DNA from: Dryomyza anilis
Taxonomy: Eukaryota > Arthropoda > Insecta > Diptera > Dryomyzidae
Direction: 5' to 3'
Length of the DNA stretch: 64,000 nucleotides
NCBI GenBank assembly: GCA_951804985.1
Contig: OX638130.1
Location: forward strand, 36,972,394 to 37,036,393
Part shown: piece after piece, positions 12,681 through 23,559 of the stretch
Layout: each line of letters begins with the position of its first letter
Position numbering within the stretch: the first letter of the stretch is position 1
Position numbers and translations under genes: made by a program
The notes under the pieces: model-generated
What the model was told of the DNA's origin: nothing
The model's input: only the letters and a program-made list of their open reading frames with translations
The model's database searches: none

Positions 12681-14621
12681 TTAATGGTTTAACGGTATGA
12701 AAAAGTTGGAAAATCTTGAATATGAATACAATAAAATTTTGTCAGTAATTTGATTGTTATTGTGACTATAAATTTCGTCGGATAATTCAATTTGTTTCGC
12801 AAATTTTATATTGAAAAGTTCGGACGGAATTGGATCTTTAAAAAAATTTTGCAAATTTAAAAGTTTTTTACTTTTTATTGTTTCTTCAACGCTTAAAATT
12901 TTTTCAATTTGGTATATTTGCTCGTTTATAGCATAATAATTATCCGGAAATGTACTCGTAAATTTTATATTGTTTATAATAACATTATTATGAGGAAATG
13001 TTGGCTTTTTATTTATTTTTTTCATTAGGCTGCGTTCCGAAATTCTGTTAAAAATTTGTGTTGCGACATGTGTGCCATTCTTTAAATTTTTTTTTATTTC
13101 TTGCAAATAATTTTCGAATTTAAATGCGCTCACTGCTTCTAAATTACCAAATAATTTTGCGTCTTGAGCCAAATGAGTGAGCGAATGAAAATTATAGGTC
13201 AAAAATGTTTCTGAATATAGCATCGGTATATCAATTATAAAAGAATTTAACATATTTTGGGCGCATTCCGAATTTTCCATTGCGTATTCATTATTCAAAA
13301 GAATACGCATATCCAAACTAAGTTTTAAAAAGTGCCGGTATTTTTCTGGTTCTAAGATATCTTTTAATATATAGGGGCCCGTGTTCAATAAAAATTGGCG
13401 AAATTCGGTAGCTTTCCAACGTTCAACTTCATTTGTCGACCTCGGTTTTCTGCAAAATTCCGATACAGTCTGTTTTGACAATGAACAGAGTCTGTTGTCG
13501 AGCTCTTGGATTTTGGAAGACATCAAGAAGCAACGCGTGGAATCCTTAGTTTTGTTCCTTCTTGTCCACGACAGCAGCAGCGTCTTCATCACTCCGAGAC
13601 AAACGGAGTGCATATAATCATTTGGAAAGCCATTAACCATATCGAGGTCTAACTTTTCCAACTCAATCGGTTCCAAAGTGTTATGATGTGCGGCGTTGCT
13701 TCTTGTCCGAAATGTCTCGTTTGTGCGAGGGGAACAACCGAGTTCTTTATATATGCGTCTTCTTTGAACCGTTTGGCCTTTTTGCTCGCATTTTGGGCAT
13801 GAGTAAAAGGCAGTGTGACTTTTTACTCCAGTAATGTAAGATTTTGCAGGAGCATCGCAAATAAATGCTCTTGGTTTTACGTGGTATAACGTGGACTTCA
13901 TTTCTATGCCATTATACGTCAACTCTTGCAGTTCTGCCACAAACTACTTCAAATACAAATTGCAATCACTCGGTTTCTCGAAACCCGAAAACACACCAAC
14001 CAAAAAAACGTTTTCGCTCCCTGCAACGCTCGCCAAAATCGGCCATACCTGACTTCGTGAACTTTTGGCTAACGGCAAGCCATCTATATTAAAGTCTAGC
14101 TCTATTATTCTTTTCTCATATGAATATTTATCAACGAAATCAGTCAGTCCGCGTTTTATTCCATAATGGACATATTCACCATTAGCCATCGGCACAACTG
14201 GAGCTTTTTTTGGCGTTTCCTTTAAGCCTCTGCCAGTTTTTGGCAAGTTAAGGTTCGGAGCAATTGTATTTAAAATTTGCAGCAACTCGTTTAATGCCCT
14301 TGTCGGCAAATAATTGCGTATTGCCCAATTCGCAATGAGTTGTTTTGGAGTCTCATTAATTTCAACAGAAATTACTGACTCGCCATCAGAATCGGAATCT
14401 GTACCGAAGTCTGAATTGGAATTTGAATCAGAATCCTCAACATCCATTTCGAACTCATTTGCAAATTGTTCTGCCACATCAACCGTTCCAGCAACACTTT
14501 GTTCAGCCATTGTGATTTCATTTGTGAAATAATCTGACTCTTCCAAACTTTGGCGAGCATTAGAAAATAAATGCTTGAAAATCGCATTTGCTTCCGAACC
14601 CACAGCTTTACTTTTCCTCAT
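12681..14621 (-). pseudogene. Tnp2/CACTA-like transposase with one in-frame TAG
   Basis: One frame runs from ATG at 14621 to TAA at 12681, broken only by TAG at 13944-13946. The upstream part (225 aa) has an acidic Asp/Ser region (about 57-80), a conserved WAIRNYLP block (99-106), and NIDGLPLAKSSRSQVWPIL with a likely catalytic Asp180. After the stop, with downstream numbering: FICDAPAKSYI (27-37), a zinc-knuckle-like HTAFYSCPKC (42-51), GFPNDYMHSVCLGVMK (104-119, likely second acid Asp108), RWKATEFRQFLL (174-185) and a C-terminal HSLTHL...AFKFENYL block (252-279). This motif order is that of the animal Tnp2-type transposase family, which catalyses cut-and-paste transposition. The family aligns straight across the TAG, so I read it as a nonsense mutation. 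A single change in ~640 codons implies recent inactivation, or a sequencing error. Confidence 0.8.
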
Positions 14622-16185
14622 CTTAAATAGTTGGTTATGATGTAAAAAACAAAAACGTAAATAACAATTCCAACTGTATTTATTTAAGCCAATTCCAAAA
14701 TTGTGACAATATGAGTAAGAAGTTTTTAAATCTATATTAGAAGTCTTTTATAATTGTCCTTTTTCTATTTCTATCCATAAAGAGGGTTACAAAACTGCCA
14801 AGTTCTTAGCGAATTTTACTGACTAAAAACTAATCTGGTAGGGCTATTCTGTAACTTATTAAAGACAAAAATCAATACCGTTAACTATAGTATAAAAGTG
14901 TACTTTTAACGGCAAATATCATTAAAAAATAACTCGTTCATAATATATATGGGCAAAAAAAGCATTTTTTAGAATTTGGGGTATTTTAGTGGCACATTAA
15001 TTTCGTTTTGTACGAATATAGTATGATATTAACCCATGTGAATCACTTATTACAAGGGGCGCCAAAGTTATGGCAGTTTTAATATGGTAATGAAACAAAA
15101 AAGTAATTCTTAATATCACGGATTTCACTTAATTTTGGAAAAAATAGTATATATATTTATAAAGCGTATGAAGAGTTACCAATATAAGTTAAAATATATA
15201 ATTATTTTCTAATTCTTGCTGATTTACACTAAAAACATTTTTTTTTAGCAATAACTTTTTCGCTGCTTTAAGGACACATACGAATGAATTTATTTTAAAT
15301 TATATATTAATTAGTCATTTAAGACAATTTAAAATAAAACATAGAAAGAAATATTCTAATATCTCTATAGGTTTAGCAATTCGATTTCATAGAGATAAAA
15401 TTTTATATACTGATGCTTTTTGAGATTATGAAAATTTAAGTAGGTGCATAAAATCTAGAATTTTCCAAAAATTTTAATGCGCCTCACTTTTTGTGTTAAA
15501 ACATTGACCAAACTTAAATATTTTAACTTTTTTCGTGCAGATCTGTGGATGTGCCTCAACGAAAAATGTACTGACAAATGTGTACTAACTGACAAAAAAT
15601 TGCAATAACAAAATATCAAAATTTTGCACAATTTTCAAAAAAAAAAACCCATAACATTTGTACATTTCAATATTTTTATATGCGCCACTGATTTTGTGAT
15701 GGCAATTAATAAAAAAAATCAGTTCACGCAAAACACTAGACTATTTAAAAAAATGTGCTTATGTGCTACGCGTGGATATGTGCTACGCGAAACTCTTGTT
15801 TTCAACAAATTCACGCTCATTTTTTTCAACATTTGTAGTGATCGTAGTCTTTTGATATTGAGGGCACATTAACGAGATATAGGTCATACGGTGCACATTT
15901 ACTACAGCTTTCCACTAATATTTTCAAATTAACACTTCATTGAAGGGCGTTCGTTCCCTGGCGAAAAACACAGATATTTTGAAACAAAAAAAAACTCGAT
16001 CGGTTTTTTAATTCTCGGTATAATTATAATAATCACAAATTAAAACTTCATGTTTGTGTTGTGTTGTGTACTTGTTTTATTTTATTTAAAATGTATACAG
16101 AAAACAACTAGTATACTGTAAATGTTTAAAATGTACCTTCATAAAAAGTTTTATAAAAATAAAATGAAGTACCTTTAGCCCGTCC
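14622..16185. other. Non-coding stretch 5' of the transposase
   Basis: A/T-rich, with no credible coding frame. It should contain the transposase promoter, but I see no motif I would defend. Several GCGCC/GGCGC-containing short motifs (15056, 15479, 15683) might be transposase-binding sites. The part 16080-16185 could be the 3' end of the transcript proposed for 16080-17640 (AAATAAA-like motifs on the minus strand near 16085). Confidence 0.35.
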
Positions 16186-17640
16186 AACAGCAGCGTATTA
16201 AACGCTAAGAACACGGACACGTCGCGCAGCACCGTCCGTCAATTTATCGAGGGCCAACAGAAGCCTATCCAGGCAGAAACCGTCCCAACAGCAGCGTATT
16301 GAACGCAAAATACTCCAACGAATCTATATTAAATAAAACCAAATGTAAAAATGAAAAATAGATAAGAAAATGGTGCAACTTACAATTAAATCAACAGCAG
16401 AAAAGCGATGATGCACGGACACGTCGCGCAGCACCGTCCGTCAATTTGTCGAGGGCCAACAGAAGCCTATCCAGGCAGGAAACCGTCCCAACAGCAGCGT
16501 ATTGAACGCAAAATACTCCAACGAATCTATATTAAATAAAACCAAATGTAAAAATGAAAAATAGATAAGAAAATGGTGCAACTTACAATTAAATCAACAG
16601 CAGAAAAGCGATGATGCACGGACACGTCGCGCAGCACCGTCCGTCAATTTGTCGAGGGCCAACAGAAGCCTATCCAGGCAGGAAACCGTCCCAACAGCAG
16701 CGTATTGAACGCAAAATATTCCAACGAATCTATATTAAATAAAACCAAATGTAAAAATGAAAAATAGATAAGAAAATGGTGCAACTTACAATTAAATCAA
16801 CAGCAGAAAAGCGATGATGCACGGACACGTCGCGCAGCACCGTCCGTCAATTTGTCGAGGGCCAACAGAAGCCTATCCAGGCAGGAAACCGTCCCAACAG
16901 CAGCGTATTGAACGCAAAATACTCCAACGAATCTATATTAAATAAAACCAAATGTAAAAATGAAAAATAGATAAGAAAATGGTGCAACTTACAATTAAAT
17001 CAACAGCAGAAAAGCGATGATGCACGGACACGTCGCGCAGCACCGTCCGTCAATTTGTCGAGGGCCAACAGAAGCCTGTCCAGGCAGGAAACCGTCCCAA
17101 CAGCAGCGTATTAAACGCAAAATACTCCAACGAATCTATATTAAATAAAACCAAATGTAAAAATGAAAAATACATAAGAAAATGGTGCAACTTACAATTA
17201 AATCAACAGCAGAAAAGCGATGATGCACGGACACGTCGCGCAGCACCGTCCGTCAATTTGTCGAGGGCCAACAGAAGCCTGTCCAGACAGGAAACCGTCC
17301 CAACAGCAGCGTATTAAACGCAAAATACTCCAACGAATCTATATTAAATAAAACCAAATGTAAAAATGAAAAATAGATAAGAAAATGGTGCAACTTACAA
17401 TTACTCGCAGGAGAGCGATGAGCCGACCGTCCGCAAAGGATTAGAAGCTGAAATAAGGAACCAGTATTGCGCGAAGTATTGGTAGCCGGGGAATCAATAT
17501 TTATTATTTTGCAATAGATTCACGTCACTTCACCAACTGCAAAAATATGTATGAAATAAAAATTAAACATAAACGAAAATATTCAAAATAATTTTACGAC
17601 AAATACTTACAAATTCCTTTTTTTGTTCACAACCAGCAAA
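16080..17640 (-). ncRNA. Putative spliced non-coding transcript with duplicated exons
   Basis: On the minus strand a first exon (17612 upward) ends at TTT|GTAAGTATTTG. A second starts after ATTTTTGCAG near 17537 and ends at AATT|GTAAGTTGC near 17400. Five 203-bp units follow, each with acceptor TTTAATATAG, a 143-nt exon and donor GTAAGTTGC. A last partial unit runs into A/T sequence with AATAAA-like motifs. Every 143-nt exon has stops in all three frames; the longest frame covers ~44 codons (with LDRLLLALDKLTDGAARR) and stops before the donor. So if it is transcribed, it is most likely non-coding or carries only short frames. Promoter and transcription are not shown by sequence alone. Confidence 0.35.
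16186..17455. repeat. 203-bp tandem array, exon-like units
   Basis: The phrase ACAGCAGCGT recurs at 16288, 16491, 16694, 16897, 17100 and 17303, an exact 203-bp period. Units differ by only a few substitutions. A truncated unit lies at 16186-16287, and the last copy diverges after 17400 into a related sequence. The GC-rich core (ACACGTCGCGCAGCACCG) contrasts with the A/T-rich surroundings. Each unit contains splice-like signals on the minus strand (see the transcript entry). Confidence 0.95.
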
Positions 17641-17839
17641 TGTTTCAATTTAAATTTAATTTATAAATTAATTTTCTGTGTCACAAAAAAGTGGCATTTG
17701 ACAGCAAAAGTAAATTTGCGAGAGACGTATCTAATATATTTACTCAATCTCTCTTGGAAAATGAAAACAAAAGGGAATTAAAAGAAATGACAGAAAATGT
17801 ATGTGCGCTACACATCAGAGCGGAGCTGAAATCACACTG

Positions 17840-17998
<159 letters not shown>

Positions 17999-18061
17999 TA
18001 TATTTTTATTTAGTATACTAAATTAAACAATTGTTTTAAAAATTTATTAAGTTAATACAAA

Positions 18062-18752
18062 TTTTAAGATATTGTCTTAACGTGCTCAAGGTCCAGTCAG
18101 TACAAATTGGGTGTTTTGTATCAACCAATAAAACAACAAACAATTGGCAAAATGCATTGTGTGGCAGATCGTACAGCTGTTTTAGAGGCAGCCAAGCCCC
18201 TTCATCAGCGATCTTTCTCTGCAGATTCTACATTTCAAGTCGCTAAAGTTTTCCTTTTCCAATGAACACAATAAGAATTATGTGCATTGAAGAAAGAACC
18301 AAAAGCAAAAATGCAAAAACTGCATCAACTCAAGATTTTGCCAAAGTTGTTGTTGCGTGCAGCAATTTGCTACGTATAGGCTGCAGAGTTTCCACAGAAT
18401 CAAATACGTAGGCTGCACTTTGTATAAAAAATGGGTTTTTTATTATTTTTAAAAATATAAAAAATCCTTTAGATTTTAAACGCCGTGCACTGCGTTAACA
18501 ATTAATTGTTTTTGGTTCTTTCTTCAATGCACATAATTTTTATTGTGTTCATTGGAAAAGGAAAACTTTAGCGACTTGAAATGTAGAATCTGCAGAGAAA
18601 GATCGCTGATGAAGGGGCTTGGCTGCCTCTGAAACAGCTGTACGATCTGCCACTCAATGCATTTTGCCAATTGTTTGTTGTATTATTGGTTGGTACAAAA
18701 CACCAAATTTGTACTGACTGGACCTTGAGCACGTTAAGACAATATCTTAAAA
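18062..18752. repeat. Hairpin element: ~245-bp inverted arms, ~200-bp loop
   Basis: Arm 18062-18306 and the complement of 18510-18752 agree in all but about eight positions, starting TTTTAAGATATTGTCTTAAC. The loop is 203 bp. Similar 12-mers GTTAATACAAAT (about 18049-18060) and GTTAACACAAAT (about 18780-18791) flank it and may be an imperfect TSD. The paralogous element at 31893-32866 lacks it, so it is a secondary insertion. Transcription would give a long dsRNA stem, a potential siRNA source (inference). Confidence 0.85.
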
Positions 18753-19574
18753 TTATCAAGAGGTCGTAAACCAAAAACAGTTAACACAAATTATAACATA
18801 ATGTCCGCATCGTCGATGAAGACGCCTTTCTGTTCCTTGTTGTTAATTTTGTTCACGAATTTCCTTTGGTGTCGCTGCAGACCACCACCAGGTAGTCGAG
18901 TTTGCGACCTTCGCAGCTCATCTTCGGGCAATGTACGAAACGTGTATGAGCGCACGTGCACACCTGAGTGATAATTTGATTTTCGCCTTCTTCAAGCACA
19001 TACATATTTTGTTGCCCAGATCTTAATTAGTTGTCATTCCTGAATTTTCAAAGTGTCCTATAACAAAAGTTTATGATCAATGAAATAGTCATATTTTTGC
19101 AGACCACATACCAATGTGTTGTCCTGTATCGAGCGCCTGTGTTTTGCTTATGTCTAGTGAATAAATTTGCATCCAGGCATGCTAGTTAATGGCGACTCCG
19201 CATCTGCATAACAACTCCAGCGGCGCGGCGTGCATTTTTGTTCTACAATGCCTTGGAAGACTGCGCCATGTGCGCCAATGCGCTCGATGTGTGTCTCGAA
19301 TTAAAATTTTTACTATTTTTTCCATGTAACAAATCACTTTAATTACTTTTCGTTTATTTTTCTGTGGCTTCTAAAAACAACCTGCTATTCAATAAGACAT
19401 TTTGTTTTAATGGAAAACATAAACAAAAATCAAACCTATAGCTATCCCCTTCTTACCTATGACGTTGGAAGAAAGTTTGCTTTCAATGTGTTCGTGAACA
19501 TTCAAAATTTTTTTGATAGTGTGCGAACCAGTTCGAACTATCGATGACTATCGGTTAGCGATTTTTTTGCTGGG

Positions 19575-20564
19575 AAATGTAGCGTAAAAATTTCATGCTG
19601 GAAAAAATGGCGACAGCTCACTAAACATGTTGAGGGTAGCACGTCATTCAAGCGAAAATTACTTAACAGCTCCACTGCTGCTGAGGTCGCTGAATGCAGC
19701 CAATGTCTAACAACCCAAGTAGCACAATCAACTGAGAAAGTAAACGCTATATGGCATAAAACTGTATGAACGTCGTGTAACTACTGTAAGTGTTTAGTTA
19801 TTAGTCCTATTAAACTAACAGTGTAAAGGTTTATTGAACTAATAATACAAGTCGTATACAGTGACGTTAGTTGCTTCTGTGGCAGGAAATACCCAACCTT
19901 AATGGAGGTTTCACGACGATTGCATGCCTATCTTCAATGCACGAGAACGCGGGTTCGAATCCTGCCTGCGGCAATATTTTTTATTGATTCATTTTTTTTA
20001 TTTTTATTTTTATTTATTATTATTAATATATATTATTATCATATAATTCGTCATTATGATGTTTAAACCTTATAATATGAATGTTGCAATTTAATAATTA
20101 ATACACCAATACATACGTTATATTATATATCAAAATGAATTGGACAATATTAATGGACTGTGGTTGAGAGGAAGTGTACTGGATTTGCAATCCGAAGGAA
20201 AGGAGTTCAAATCACCGTGGAACAAAGTGTAAAGATAATATTTTTTCAATTATTAATAATTTAATGAAAATAACATAATTTAACTTATTTAATTTCAGAG
20301 AAGAAAAACGTAAAAAAAATTATTCTATTATTCAAAAACATAAAAAATTATATACATACCCAAGTAACACATAGAAAAACTTAGTCTGGATCAATAGATT
20401 TACATGTAGCGAATATATATCGATACGTAGAATTAAATCTGTTCCTAGCATTGCTTTTTAAATTATAAACAAAAAAAAGTGTCATTCAATGTGATATTTT
20501 TTAAGCAACACAATTATCAACTAAATTATTCCCGAGCAACAACATCCATTCAAAGCGTTCAATA
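19575..20564. other. Continuation of repeat D, then tRNA-like scraps
   Basis: 19575-19710 is the distal part of repeat D, inverted relative to 2610-2765. At 19935-19978 a tRNA-like T-arm/B-box GGTTCGAATCCTGC follows TTCAATGC, and at 20180-20222 GGATTTGCAATCC and GAGTTCAAATCAC resemble a decayed tRNA anticodon arm and T-arm. Neither folds to a full cloverleaf with a closed acceptor stem, so these are SINE or tRNA remnants. Confidence 0.4.
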
Positions 20565-20875
20565 ATAATAATATATTAGTTTGGCGCTACAGTCCTGTAC
20601 AGAACTTCGGCCGAGCTCTCTCACCATTTTGAGCTGTGCGTGTTATATTTGTACCCAAAGTGGTGGGACCTACAGTTTATTGCCGAATCCGAACGGCGGG
20701 TGAGAGCTTTTCATAGGCAATGGTTTTACTCTCGTAGGTTTGCCATTTACTGACGAGAGGTAGCGCGGTATAGAAAAATGTTTCTATGAAAAGATGTTGT
20801 TAGCCCCAGTCCAGGCTTGAACCGGGGACCTTTCGACTCGCAGTCCAACGCACTAACCACTGAGCTACCGCGGCT
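20565..20875 (-). mobile_element. tRNA-derived SINE (tRNA-Cys-like head)
   Basis: Read on the minus strand from 20875, a tRNA head begins GCCGCGGTAGCTCAGTGG (A box) and continues to GGTCCCCGGTTCAAG (B box) by about 20805. The loop CTGCGAG would give anticodon GCG; the rest resembles tRNA-Cys. A body with GGCAAACCTACGAGAGTAAA and GGTGGGACCTACAG follows, ending in ATT-rich sequence. A second copy lies at 47455-47598, and a fragment at about 61434-61486. Confidence 0.75.
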
Positions 20876-21441
20876 CAAAGCGTTCAATCTGCAGTTAAAT
20901 CACCAACTCTTTTAAATACTTCTGGAGCTGATGCCAACATTTCTTCAACTTTGATTTATAAAATGTTCGAAAAATTAGAAAATAACCAAAAATACCAACC
21001 AAAATAACCAAAACAAAAACCATAATTTAATTATTCGTAAAATACCTATATTAAGGAAAGAGATAAAAAACAAAATTACTAATAAGAAATGTGAAGAAAA
21101 CAAAATTAGAGAGTATTCGTTAGCTAAGAAGAATAAATTTCGTTACGAATTCTAGATTCATTTGTTAGTTTTGCCGTAGATGCGTAACGATCACGAACGT
21201 AGAAATATGAAGAGAATACTGTGTTCAAATTCTGTATATCGATGTACACGTGTGTGTACAACACATTGAAACAAAAAAAAATGAAGTATCGAAACCTAGA
21301 AAAACTGGGAATTCTCTACATTTAGATGTTCGTTACGTAGCTACTGCTAAGCTAACGAAAAGGCTCAGAATTCGTAACGAAATCTTTACTTTGTTACTTG
21401 TGTTAATTTTAATACAATATTTTTTTTTTTATTAACATTAA
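20876..21441. other. A/T-rich stretch, nothing recognised
   Basis: Only short incidental frames. There is no TIR, tandem motif or protein similarity I can name. Confidence 0.4.
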
Positions 21442-22101
21442 GTGTATTCACGAAACGGAGCAGTTGCCGATGTACATTAGCAGTATTGTAGAATTGTATC
21501 ATATTTCGTGAACACACTTATTTCATATTTGTGTAGTATGGTAGTTTTCAGTTTGATGTACCAAAAACATATGTTTTTGTTTCATTAAAATTTTAGATTT
21601 ACTTCTTATTGGCCATATACAATATATAAGTATGCCTTTCGTTTCTTATTTTTAATTCAATATCTCATATCAATACAATATAATTAAAACAGAGTAAACA
21701 AATTAGATTAGTGATGTTGATTTAAGAAAAAAACTCATACCTTATATAGGAACTCGTTAATATTTATTGTTAAAACAGTGGACATTATGCCATCATTTCT
21801 TTTTTATTCACATGCATATATGTACATATTCATTAAAAATATATATTTTCATTTAAATATAATGCATTTTGGTGTATTTAAACTCAATATTCAAACACTG
21901 TCTATAATATCAAGTACCCAAAAGTCATAAATTCAGCATCACTAAAAAACTAAAAAAGTGCCACGAAGTAAACTCAAGATTTTAGCGAAGTAGCTTAGCA
22001 GATAATTTTTGTTGTTGCCACCAATGTATTTTGTTGTTGTACAACTGCTACTTGACAAAACTGCTACTCTACATCGCAACTGCTCCGTTTAGTGAATAAC
22101 C
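21442..22101. mobile_element. TTAA-targeting MITE, copy 1
   Basis: Ends GTGTATTCACGAAACGGAGC and, inverted, GGTTATTCACTAAACGGAGC are flanked on both sides by TTAA (21438-21441 and 22102-22105). TTAA TSDs are used by piggyBac and Kolobok-type elements. It is 660 bp and non-coding. Its sequence at 21479-21500 is the empty site for the CCCAGC insertion in copy 2 (31851-33446). Confidence 0.8.
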
Positions 22102-22105
22102 TTAA

Positions 22106-23170
22106 TGTATAACTATACTCTAAAAATGTTTACACACTTATTTTAAAAAGTATGACTACAACATTTTAATGTATATACTTCAGATTTATAATTGCATAAA
22201 AGTTGGAGTAACCCAATAAACTGAAAACCTGGATATTAAGTGATTATCGAATGTATATTGAACATGGATATCGAAGCTTTCACTGGAGAAAAGCGTTCAA
22301 TTTTTGTAATTGTAAGCTTGAAAACCATAGCGTTTTCCAGCAAAACTGGTAGATTTTAATCCAATTGAATCTAGCCTTGACCTAAACTTCCGACATTCTT
22401 TATACATTCGAGGTTTAACTTAATTGTAAGCTATAAATAAAATGTGGTTCAACCTTCAAATTACACTTGAATTCAAGTGCATATATTTCCCTAATTAAAG
22501 GATTAAATATAAAATAAAAGATAATGCATATAAGTTATAATACTGTATATTAAAAGGAATTAAAGTAGGAATTTGTCTCGCTGATTGTGGAATATCTCGC
22601 TGATTGTGCGAATGCAGTGGCACTTATGTAGTGGTGAAATAATGAAAATTATCTTGTTGACATTTAATTTATCACGTCACTGGGTTGCCACTGAGTAAAT
22701 TTGTGTAGTGAATTTCGTGTCAAGTTGTTTTAACTTCGAAAACCAGCATTGGATTAACATTCATATCTTCGGCTTGATCATGACATTACATCCAGGGCCG
22801 AACCTTAAAAATTTAATAAAAAAAAAATTCTATTCGGAAATTTTATGTGTCATACCCCCCTAAGATTCTTCTTAGGACCGGCCCTGGTTGTAATCCACAC
22901 TGGTTGTAAAGGCAAATTCTCCAAATTTATCGATCCTTAAACTCATTGCTTATTGGGAAGCTTCTATAGACCTTTTTAGAGAAATCTAATAGCATTTACA
23001 TGGAATCTACATAGCTTTAATATAGTCATATGCTGCACTTTAAGAGCTTTTATACGGTAAAAATTACTCAAGAAGAATGTCGTGAAAAGCTTTACACCAA
23101 ATTTAAAGAGGAGATTCTGCTACTTAGCAATACCCTGAAACTGTGAATACCCTAATTGTATCTTCTGTTA
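22106..23170. other. Unassigned A/T-rich DNA with a small palindrome
   Basis: Nothing coding. A short inverted pair CCAGGGCCG (22794) / CGGCCCTGG (22877-22885) resembles hAT-type MITE ends, but the flanks show no TSD. Confidence 0.35.
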
Positions 23171-23179
23171 GTCTCACTG

Positions 23180-23538
23180 CAAGAATAATAGAACAATAAG
23201 ATTACGCATTGCGCATGTACACCCTGTATTGCTGACGTCAAAAACTATGGAATGTCAAATGAAGGAAATTTATATTAAGACATTTCATAAATTACAAATA
23301 TTTATTTCACTGAAATTTTGTTTTTGAAAACATTTCTGGCAAAAAACATTGGCTTCCGGCAGTTTCCTCAGTGGATGCATAAACTATCGTCCTGATCAAG
23401 ACATTTCTGCACATGGACATTGCAACAACATTCTGACACAATGCAAAAATTACAGTTGTCAAAAAACTTCTACGTACATGCGCAGAAGATTCAAGTTTTG
23501 AACAACGTTCTGCGCAATCTTTGTTTCTATTATTCTTG
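23180..23538. mobile_element. Mutator-like MITE, copy A, exact 9-bp TSD
   Basis: The ends are CAAGAATAATAGAACAATAA and, inverted, CAAGAATAATAGAAACAAAG. GTCTCACTG is present on both sides (23171-23179 and 23539-23547). A 9-bp TSD is characteristic of Mutator-type (MULE) elements. The element is 359 bp and non-coding. Two further copies, with a different 9-bp TSD, lie in the Helitrons at 58149-58554 and 62826-63479. Confidence 0.9.
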
Positions 23539-23559
23539 GTCTCACTGTATCTCCTAAAC

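Larger units (their letters stand above)
11147..15690. other. Possible inner boundary pair around the transposase genes
   Basis: CAGTGGCG at 11147-11154 is matched by its complement CGCCACTG at 15683-15690, each next to AT. The pair encloses the transposase region and could mark a 4.5-kb element nested in the 12.3-kb block. Only 8 bp match, the inner sequence diverges at once, and CAGTG does not fit the CMCWR signature, so chance is a real possibility. Confidence 0.2.

Noticed and set aside
16186..17455. Possible CRISPR-like array
   Set aside because: There are no alternating short repeats and unique spacers. The whole 203-bp unit is repeated with no variable part, and the genome is eukaryotic.
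18800..18960. A named host gene in the right half of the CCCAGC element
   Set aside because: The stretch is GC-rich and open in one minus frame, but the paralogue at 32260-32420 does not keep the frame and no family is recognised.
19920..19978. Functional tRNA gene
   Set aside because: A B-box-like T-arm is present, but no matching acceptor stem or D-arm can be placed upstream.
22794..22885. A 92-bp hAT MITE with CCAGGGCCG ends
   Set aside because: The inverted tips match, but the flanking octamers differ and the interior shows nothing more. Possibly chance or too decayed.
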